Positions 1-4,388 of a DNA stretch of 9,294 nt are shown here, in pieces (position 1 is the first letter of the stretch; every line of letters starts with the position of its first letter). The stretch comes from Chloroflexia bacterium. GTDB taxonomy: Bacteria; Chloroflexota; Chloroflexia; Thermomicrobiales; JALYUS01. Both the position numbers and the translations under genes were made by a program. The stretch spans positions 1-9,294 of the forward strand of contig JAICJW010000166.1 of assembly GCA_025928215.1 (NCBI GenBank), in the 5' to 3' direction. Under the pieces are notes generated by a model. That model worked only from the letters and a program-made list of their open reading frames with translations. It had not been told where the DNA came from and did no database searches.

Positions 1-132
1 ACCGAAAAGCTGGAATGGTTCTTCAATACGAAGAGAGCCGGCATTCTTTCCCCCGGGGACACTTCTCGCGTTTCGGATCGCTTGCCCACTTTTCGTGTTC
101 CAGGTACGATACGCGTGATCAATGCAATCTAA
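1..132 (+). CDS. C-terminal fragment of an unidentified protein (5' end outside window)
   Basis: Frame 1 is open from the first base to a TAA at 130-132 and would encode a 43-residue tail beginning TEKLEWFFNTKRAGILSPGD and ending in RVINAI. The composition (charged residues, Gly/Pro turns, one SPGD stretch, a hydrophobic end) is compatible with a folded protein rather than a random frame, but third-position GC is only moderate, so it is not proven. I do not recognise the family. It runs in the same direction as the propeller gene that starts 112 bp later. No obvious stem-loop terminator separates them, so read-through is possible. Alternative: non-coding leader DNA with an open frame by chance. 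Confidence 0.42.
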   Translation, partial: TEKLEWFFNTKRAGILSPGDTSRVSDRLPTFRVPGTIRVINAI

Positions 133-232
133 CGACAGCGGTGCAACGCCGGGCCTGCCCCGCATGCTCTGTGACGGCAACGGGACAGTAACCGTGCAAG
201 CGGTGAACGGGCGCGTGACGGAATTGGCGGCC

Positions 233-238
233 AGGAGG
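233..238 (+). promoter_or_regulatory. Ribosome binding site fixing a GTG start
   Basis: A perfect AGGAGG lies 5 nt upstream of GTG 244. This favours GTG 244 over the in-frame ATG pair at 256-261, which would put the site 17 nt away and shorten the signal peptide n-region. Confidence 0.8.
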
Positions 239-243
239 ATACG

Positions 244-1899
244 GTGCGACTACGGATGATGCTTGGATCGCTCTTGTTGCTTCCGCTTTTACTCCTCTCT
301 GTTGGCCCCAGCTTTTTCCCCTCCACCGAGATTGCAGCGGCGGTTGAGCCGCCCACCTCATGCGCCACGCAGACGCAGAAGTGCGTCAAGGGATTGCTCT
401 TCGCCTACTGGGTCGAGAACGGCGGTGTGGATCGCTGGGGTTATCCGATCACCGACGAATTCAACGAGTCGAATATGGATGGCACCATACACCGCGTCCA
501 ATACTTCGAGCGCGGGCGTTTGGAATATCACCAGGAGTTCATCAATACGCCCGCCGTCGTCCTGCCGGGCTTGCTTGGGCGGGAGCAGTTCGCCGCGAAG
601 TATCCCGCGGGCCGCCCCGCGAGCGTGACGGGCGATCAATGCTTCACGGAGACGAACCGTTGCATGAGCGGCGGATTCAGGCTGTACTGGCAGCAGCATG
701 GTGGCGCGGGGCAGTTCGGTCTCCCGGTCTCCGACGAGTTCGATGAGACGGCCAGTGGGCAGACGGTGCATGTCCAGTATTTCGAGCGGGCACGCTTCGA
801 GTATCACCCGGAGGCCGCCGGGACGCCGGGCGAGGTGACGCTTGGCCTGATCGGCAGCGAGTCTCTCGCCACGAAATATCCCACCGGCCAGCCAGCAGCC
901 GCATCCGGCTTCGCGATCAATGTCTGGGCGAACATCAAAGCCGGCATGCCCTATCCGGCCCCCGTCGCGAATCTGGCGGCGCGTGTCTATGTGCCGGACG
1001 AACTGGCGGGCACCGTCACCGTTATTGATCCATCGTCCTTCCAGGTGATTGACCGCTATCCAACCGGAAAGACCTCGCATCACGTCAGCCCCTCGCCGGA
1101 TTTCGCCCATCTCTATGTTGAAAACATGGGTTCCAGCACCCTCTCAGAGATTGATACGCAAACGGGCAAACTGACCCGAAACATCGGCGCGGCCGTCCCG
1201 TACAACCTCTATTTCACGACGGACGGCACGAAGGGGATCGTCGCCGCGGAACCGAATAACTCCCTCGATTTCTACGACCCGCACTCCTGGAACCTGATCC
1301 AGCGTTTGCCGATCCCCTGCTCCGGCGTGGACCACATGGATATGTCCGCCAATGGGCGCTATCTGATCGTCGGCTGCGAGTACGATGGGCAGGTCTTCAA
1401 GGTGGATACCGTCGCGATGCGCATCCTCGGCTCGGTGCGTGTTGGCGGGCAGCCGATTGATGTCAAAGTCTCGCCGGATGGCGCGCTCTTCTACGTCGCG
1501 AACCAGTCCCGCAATGGCGTCTCGATCATTGATCCGATCGCGATGCGTGAAGTCGGCTTCATCCCGACCGCCGCGGGCGCGCACGGCCTCGTCGTCAGCC
1601 GGGACACGAACTTCCTCTACGTCGCCAATCGCGTGGCGGGGACGATCTCGGTGATTGATTTCGCGACGCAGAATATCGTCAACACCTGGGAGATCGGCGG
1701 CAGCCCGGACATGCTGCAAGTCTCACCGGACGGCTCGCAACTCTGGGCCTCCGGTCGCTTCAATGGCGATGTCTATGTCGTGGATACCCGCCCTGGCCAG
1801 TTGATGCAGCGCGTCCATACCGGCATCGCACCCCACGGCCTCACCTACTTCCCGCAGCCTGGCGTCATCAGCCTCGGTCACAACGGCGTCTATCGCTGA
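244..1899 (+). CDS. Secreted protein: two Cys-x6-Cys modules plus a seven-blade YVTN-type beta-propeller
   Basis: A 551-residue exported protein of unknown substrate. Residues 1-33 form a signal peptide: MRLR n-region, Leu-rich core at 7-20, and a likely AAA cleavage zone near 31-33. Two homologous modules follow at 40-121 and 133-213. Each opens with a Cys-x6-Cys pair (C40/C47, C133/C140), then YW, GxP, a DEF motif (DEFNE, DEFDE), VQYFER and a closing KYP. By hand alignment about 38 of 82 positions match, so they arose by duplication. Residues 246-541 hold about seven repeats of roughly 42 residues with VYVxxxxxGTVTVID / SPDG motifs, typical of YVTN/Lvp-type or cytochrome-cd1-like beta-propellers. 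Such propellers usually act as extracellular binding or scaffold domains. No C-terminal membrane helix or sorting motif is present, so it is probably released or held by its modules. It ends convergently with the next gene across a stem-loop. No enzymatic motif is visible; export and propeller fold are secure, function is not. Confidence 0.9.
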   Translation: MRLRMMLGSLLLLPLLLLSVGPSFFPSTEIAAAVEPPTSCATQTQKCVKGLLFAYWVENGGVDRWGYPITDEFNESNMDGTIHRVQYFERGRLEYHQEFINTPAVVLPGLLGREQFAAKYPAGRPASVTGDQCFTETNRCMSGGFRLYWQQHGGAGQFGLPVSDEFDETASGQTVHVQYFERARFEYHPEAAGTPGEVTLGLIGSESLATKYPTGQPAAASGFAINVWANIKAGMPYPAPVANLAARVYVPDELAGTVTVIDPSSFQVIDRYPTGKTSHHVSPSPDFAHLYVENMGSSTLSEIDTQTGKLTRNIGAAVPYNLYFTTDGTKGIVAAEPNNSLDFYDPHSWNLIQRLPIPCSGVDHMDMSANGRYLIVGCEYDGQVFKVDTVAMRILGSVRVGGQPIDVKVSPDGALFYVANQSRNGVSIIDPIAMREVGFIPTAAGAHGLVVSRDTNFLYVANRVAGTISVIDFATQNIVNTWEIGGSPDMLQVSPDGSQLWASGRFNGDVYVVDTRPGQLMQRVHTGIAPHGLTYFPQPGVISLGHNGVYR

Positions 1900-1919
1900 A
1901 CGAAGCGATGAGCGATGAG

Positions 1920-1957
1920 CAATAATACGGGCACAGGGCAATGCGCCCGTATTGTTG
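1920..1957. terminator. Stem-loop between convergent genes, probable bidirectional terminator
   Basis: The left arm CAATAATACGGGC (1920-1932) pairs with GCCCGTATTGTTG (1945-1957) over 13 positions, with a single T-G wobble and a 12-nt loop. It lies 20 bp past the stop of the propeller gene and 5 bp before the stop of the opposing gene. There is no long T-tract (only GTTGCCGTTT follows), so termination is inferred from position and stem strength. Confidence 0.6.
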
Positions 1958-1961
1958 CCGT

Positions 1962-2492
1962 TTATGCAAAGAGCGCAAGCATCGCGCGCTGTTCGTTCGA
2001 GAGCATTAACCTGTCATTCCGCTGAACTGGATAAATCTCCGCAGCATCCCAATACTGACGTGGCACACTCGACGCGACGCCGAGTTTTGAGCCTCTGGCG
2101 CTCAATTGCTCTACAAGTTGGTGTGCATCGAAGAGAAAAGCAAATTCGATGAGCCAAGGTCGGTGCGTGTCACGCGATGAGAGCGCGGCAGATCGGGGCC
2201 CTGTCAGTACAAGGTATTCGTCAGGGAGATGGGTTGGTGTGAGGTCAAGCGCGTTTTCTAGTTTGGCATACCATTTGACATTGACACTTCGGCCAACCAG
2301 CGGCCCGGTCGCAAAATGACCATCAATCGCTTTCGCAACTGCTGATCTTTCAAGCGTAATATCAAAGATTGCCGAGGCGATGTACTCGCCGACATGCCCG
2401 ATCTGCGCGGGCCGACCGACGAGGTTAGCGATCTTCTCATCAATAATATGCTTCTCTTTGAGCAGTTCAGCGAGCCGGGTCAGATCAGGCAT
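1962..2492 (-). CDS. Conserved-looking hypothetical protein, possible nuclease-like fold
   Basis: A 176-residue soluble protein starting MPDLTRLAELLKEK. I do not recognise it by name. The start is ATG 2492, chosen because GGGGG (2502-2498) sits 5 nt upstream. The frame stays open further upstream, but that extension would overlap the dehydratase gene and reads as low-complexity Ser/Ala/Arg. Visible parts: an N-terminal charged helix (1-20); a block IGHVGEYIASAIFDI (about 31-45); DGHF near 57-60; VNVKWY near 70-75; then a strand/helix-rich C-terminus with WLIEFAFLF and QYWDAAEIYPV. The order Glu-in-helix, Asp-Gly, then hydrophobic-Val-Lys-Trp resembles a PD-(D/E)XK core and suggests, weakly, a restriction-like or DUF6998-like DNA-associated protein. 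GC is about 53% over 2281-2400, against 78% in a sample of the adjacent dehydratase gene (2701-2760), hinting at a different origin. No signal peptide or membrane segment. Confidence 0.72.
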   Translation of the reverse strand: MPDLTRLAELLKEKHIIDEKIANLVGRPAQIGHVGEYIASAIFDITLERSAVAKAIDGHFATGPLVGRSVNVKWYAKLENALDLTPTHLPDEYLVLTGPRSAALSSRDTHRPWLIEFAFLFDAHQLVEQLSARGSKLGVASSVPRQYWDAAEIYPVQRNDRLMLSNEQRAMLALFA

Positions 2493-2497
2493 GGCAT

Positions 2498-2502
2498 CCC
2501 CC
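2498..2502 (-). promoter_or_regulatory. Ribosome binding site deciding the ATG 2492 start
   Basis: GGGGG followed by AT on the minus strand, 5 nt before ATG 2492. It marks this internal ATG rather than the far-upstream end of the open frame as the start. Confidence 0.5.
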
Positions 2503-2551
2503 ACATATGAGGCGTTTTCCCGACGGAATGATTTGATGGCATGATGAGGAA

Positions 2552-2569
2552 GGCGGTTCGCGAACCGCC
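2552..2569 (-). repeat. Perfect 18-bp palindrome, possible terminator of the dehydratase gene
   Basis: GGCGGTTCGCGAACCGCC reads the same on both strands. It would fold as a 7-bp GC-rich stem with a CGCG loop. It lies 29 bp past the stop of the dehydratase gene (2599, minus strand) and about 60 bp before the start of the hypothetical gene, and is followed on the minus strand by TTCCTC only. It could be a terminator, or one copy of an interspersed palindromic element; one copy in this window cannot decide. Confidence 0.5.
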
Positions 2570-2598
2570 CGAACGTAGTGGTCGCAGATCGCGGCGCA

Positions 2599-3555
2599 TT
2601 AATTCCGCGCCGTTGCTTGCCCGGAGAGGATTTCCGCAAGGAGGCGGAAATCAATGTTGCCGCCGGAGACGATGCAGACGATCTTACCGCCGCCCGCGTT
2701 GCCGGAGAGGGCGACGGCAACCGAGCACGCGCCCGCGCCCTCGGCGATCACGCGGTTCCGCTCAGCGAGCAGGCGCACCGCGCCCTTCATTTCGTCTTCG
2801 GTCGCGGTGAATGCGCCATCGAGGAGGGCGGAGGCGCGCTCCCACATCGGCGGAAAGACCTGCTTCCCCGCGATGCCGTCCGCGAATGAGGGGGTGTAGG
2901 CGATCTCCACCGGCTCGCCCGCGCCGAAGGCCGGGGTGAGAGGGGCCGCGTTCGCCGCCTCGGTCGCATAGATTTTCGTCTGTGGCCGCAGCGCGCGGAG
3001 CGCCGTCGCGATGCCGCAGGCCAGGCCGCCACCGCCGAAGGGGATCAGCACCGTATCCACGTCCGGCAGGTCTTCGAGGATTTCCAGGCCGATCGTGCCG
3101 TTGCCCGCCATCACCCGCTCGTCATCGAAGGCATGGACGAAGGTCGCATCAATGCCGGGATAGGCGCGCGTCTCGAACGTCTGCCACCAAGTGTCGAACG
3201 GCACGGAGATCACCTCGCCACCCATCCGCTTGACCGCCGCGATCTTCGTCTCCGGCGCGCTGTCGGGCATGACGACCCAGCAGGGGATACCGAGCCGCTG
3301 CGCCCCGAAGGCGACGCCCTGCGCCATGTTCCCCGCGCTCGCCGTCAGCACCCCGCGTGACAATGCCTCCAGCGGCAAGGCACGCATCGCGTTATGCGCG
3401 CCCCGGAGTTTGAAGGAGCCGATGGGCTGCAAGTTCTCCAGTTTCAGATAGACCTCGGCGGGCGTGTCCGGCAACCGCAGCCGCACGAGCGGCGTCCGCA
3501 CCGCGACCTCCGCGACGATAGGCCGCGCCGCCCAGATATCCGCAATCGTCACCAT
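2599..3555 (-). CDS. PLP-dependent threonine/serine dehydratase-like enzyme (fold type II, no ACT domain)
   Basis: Predicted to eliminate water from L-threonine or L-serine, giving 2-oxobutanoate or pyruvate plus ammonia, in the cytosol. Counted from the ATG at 3555 (318 residues), the Schiff-base lysine lies in GSFKLRGAHN (K49), the dehydratase signature AGNGTIGLEI is at 150-159, the phosphate-binding loop GGGGLA at 174-179, and SGGN, whose Ser contacts the pyridine nitrogen, at 297-300. About 320 residues fits catabolic threonine dehydratase or serine racemase. The C-terminal ACT-like regulatory domain of biosynthetic IlvA is absent, so isoleucine feedback is not expected. Start choice: GTG 3558 and ATG 3555 are adjacent; GGAAGGG (3570-3564) is 5 nt from the first and 8 nt from the second, and I prefer ATG. 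The gene is isolated, divergent from the exosortase unit, and no isoleucine-pathway genes are nearby. Racemase or phenylserine dehydratase activity cannot be excluded. Confidence 0.92.
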   Translation of the reverse strand: MVTIADIWAARPIVAEVAVRTPLVRLRLPDTPAEVYLKLENLQPIGSFKLRGAHNAMRALPLEALSRGVLTASAGNMAQGVAFGAQRLGIPCWVVMPDSAPETKIAAVKRMGGEVISVPFDTWWQTFETRAYPGIDATFVHAFDDERVMAGNGTIGLEILEDLPDVDTVLIPFGGGGLACGIATALRALRPQTKIYATEAANAAPLTPAFGAGEPVEIAYTPSFADGIAGKQVFPPMWERASALLDGAFTATEDEMKGAVRLLAERNRVIAEGAGACSVAVALSGNAGGGKIVCIVSGGNIDFRLLAEILSGQATARN

Positions 3556-3898
3556 CACCTATTCCCTTCCGTTCTCAGCATCCGCACTAAACCGATACGC
3601 CGGACGCGACCCTCAGCGCCCTCATTCTCGTCCGCCCCTTCACGCATGCACACACGGTCCTGGGCGAATGATTGGCATCCACCCGCGCGATCTGAGCAGG
3701 TCGTCAGATAAGAATATCACTGCCTCGCTCGGTCAGAAGCGAAGTGTCGCGTACGGAGAGCGATCGGACGGTTCTGATACGGGGAAGGCGGCCAGCCGTA
3801 TATACACCGTTATCGGCCCCCGCCTTTGTCGGGCGATCGACGCCTCCCGCTTCGGGCCAGCCCTTCCATCACTGGAAACGCTCGCGCTGACTGATCTG

Positions 3899-3916
3899 AT
3901 TGTCAGCCGCGACAAT
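3899..3916. promoter_or_regulatory. Operator-like dyad ATTGTC-N6-GACAAT
   Basis: A perfect 6-bp inverted repeat with a 6-bp spacer, overlapping another dyad (GCTGAC 3886-3891 with GTCAGC 3902-3907). The half-site spacing fits a dimeric helix-turn-helix repressor. It lies about 185 bp before the exosortase-substrate start and 30 bp before the palindromic -10-like box. The regulator is unknown. Confidence 0.35.
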
Positions 3917-3945
3917 GCTCGGTTCAGCCATCTGACCACATGTAC

Positions 3946-3957
3946 TCAGTATACTGA
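3946..3957 (+). promoter_or_regulatory. Palindrome overlapping a -10-like TATACT, candidate promoter/operator of the exosortase unit
   Basis: TCAGTATACTGA is a perfect 12-bp palindrome that contains TATACT (3950-3955), close to the TATAAT consensus. The upstream bases at the expected -35 distance (3926-3933) match poorly, so an activator or alternative sigma factor may be needed if this is the promoter. The start codon of the downstream gene is about 145 bp away, leaving a long leader. Confidence 0.3.
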
Positions 3958-4064
3958 AGATGACCGATGATGTCGGAATGCAAGCAATAGGTACGGAACT
4001 CGAGCGCGGCGTGCTGAAGCCATCGACAGGCGAATGCCTGCGCAAAGACATCTTGGACTCGATG

Positions 4065-4085
4065 CATCATTCCCGGGGAATGATG
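4065..4085 (+). promoter_or_regulatory. 21-nt inverted repeat next to the ribosome binding site of the exosortase substrate gene
   Basis: CATCATTCCC (4065-4074) and GGGAATGATG (4076-4085) are perfect complements around one G. In RNA this would form an 8-bp stem closed by CCGGG. It ends 3 nt before the AAGGAG site, so it could restrict ribosome access or serve as a protein binding site. It covers the alternative ATG pair at 4080-4085, which argues further for ATG 4101 as the start. Confidence 0.55.
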
Positions 4086-4088
4086 AGT

Positions 4089-4094
4089 AAGGAG
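4089..4094 (+). promoter_or_regulatory. Ribosome binding site fixing ATG 4101
   Basis: AAGGAG with a 6-nt spacer to ATG 4101. The frame is open back to 3960, but only this start gives a standard signal peptide at the N-terminus. Confidence 0.8.
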
Positions 4095-4100
4095 AGAGTG

Positions 4101-4376
4101 ATGCGGCGACTGATAACCCCTCTCATTTTGTCAATCGAGTGTATTGGCATGCTCCTCATCTCACAGGCCGCGCTCGCCGCAAATTTCGTGCATGGGGCAG
4201 GCTGTTTTCAAAAGGGTAATCATCAGGGGAATGACGATTATTGCTCTCCGGGAGCGCCGAATCTTCCGGAGTCGCATTTCGCCGTCCTGCTTCCCATCAT
4301 CGCGATTGTTCTCGCGTGTAGCGTTATCGGTATGCTGTACCTGCGTCAACGCGCACGCCTCCGTGGCGCGGAGTAA
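4101..4376 (+). CDS. Small candidate exosortase substrate (signal peptide, LPES motif, TM helix, Arg-rich tail)
   Basis: A 91-residue preprotein. Residues 1-26 are a signal peptide: MRR, a hydrophobic core, and an ALA box ending at A26. The exported core, about 27-57, is hydrophilic and has two cysteines (C35, C48) that could form a disulfide, plus Gly, Asn, His and Asp. Then come PNLPES (53-58), a hydrophobic helix at about 60-80 and the basic tail RQRARLR (82-88). Motif, helix and Arg cluster form the tripartite C-terminal sorting signal seen in PEP-CTERM-type exosortase targets, here with LPE in place of VPEP. The gene ends 12 nt before the exosortase gene on the same strand, so co-transcription and a dedicated enzyme-substrate pair are likely. 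If both signals are cut, the product is a peptide of about 30 residues, far smaller than typical targets. Alternative: a simple small membrane protein that assists the exosortase. Family name unknown to me. Confidence 0.82.
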   Translation: MRRLITPLILSIECIGMLLISQAALAANFVHGAGCFQKGNHQGNDDYCSPGAPNLPESHFAVLLPIIAIVLACSVIGMLYLRQRARLRGAE

Positions 4377-4388
4377 TCGCACGCGCTC

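Larger units (their letters stand above)
3559..4100. other. Divergent 540-bp intergenic region with several inverted repeats
   Basis: This separates the dehydratase gene (minus) from the exosortase-substrate gene (plus). Open frames exist on both strands but lack ribosome binding sites and recognisable protein character, so I call no gene. It contains dyads at 3777-3801 (ATACGG/CCGTAT), 3886-3907 (GCTGAC/GTCAGC), 3899-3916 (ATTGTC-N6-GACAAT), 3946-3957 (TCAGTATACTGA), a small hairpin at 4027-4040 (CAGGC/GCCTG) and a larger one at 4065-4085. No tRNA or recognised riboswitch was found by eye. Confidence 0.6.

Noticed and set aside
1..243. T-box or other leader RNA upstream of the propeller gene (AGAGAGCCGG, small stems)
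   Set aside because: No T-box antiterminator sequence or consistent stem I was found, and the first 132 bases are better explained as an open frame.
2493..2720. 76-residue N-terminal extension of the hypothetical minus-strand gene
   Set aside because: It overlaps the 3' end of the well-supported dehydratase gene and is low-complexity Ser/Ala/Arg; a better start with a ribosome site exists at 2492.
3464..3970. 168-codon plus-strand open frame overlapping the dehydratase start
   Set aside because: It begins inside the opposite-strand dehydratase gene, lacks a ribosome site and has no recognisable protein features.
4009..4056. Possible cyclic-di-GMP (GEMM-I) riboswitch suggested by a CAGGC/GCCTG hairpin followed by CGCAAAG
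   Set aside because: The conserved AAACC block, the tetraloop and the second stem with GGCC are missing; the resemblance is limited to a few bases.
4051..4067. Sigma-54 (-24/-12) promoter suggested by TTGGAC and TGCAT
   Set aside because: The GG and GC elements are only 9 bp apart instead of 12, and CAC/TT bases do not match.
3960..4100. N-terminal extension of the exosortase substrate from ATG 3960
   Set aside because: It would bury the signal peptide at residue 48, has no ribosome site and runs through the 4065-4085 hairpin; AAGGAG before ATG 4101 is decisive.
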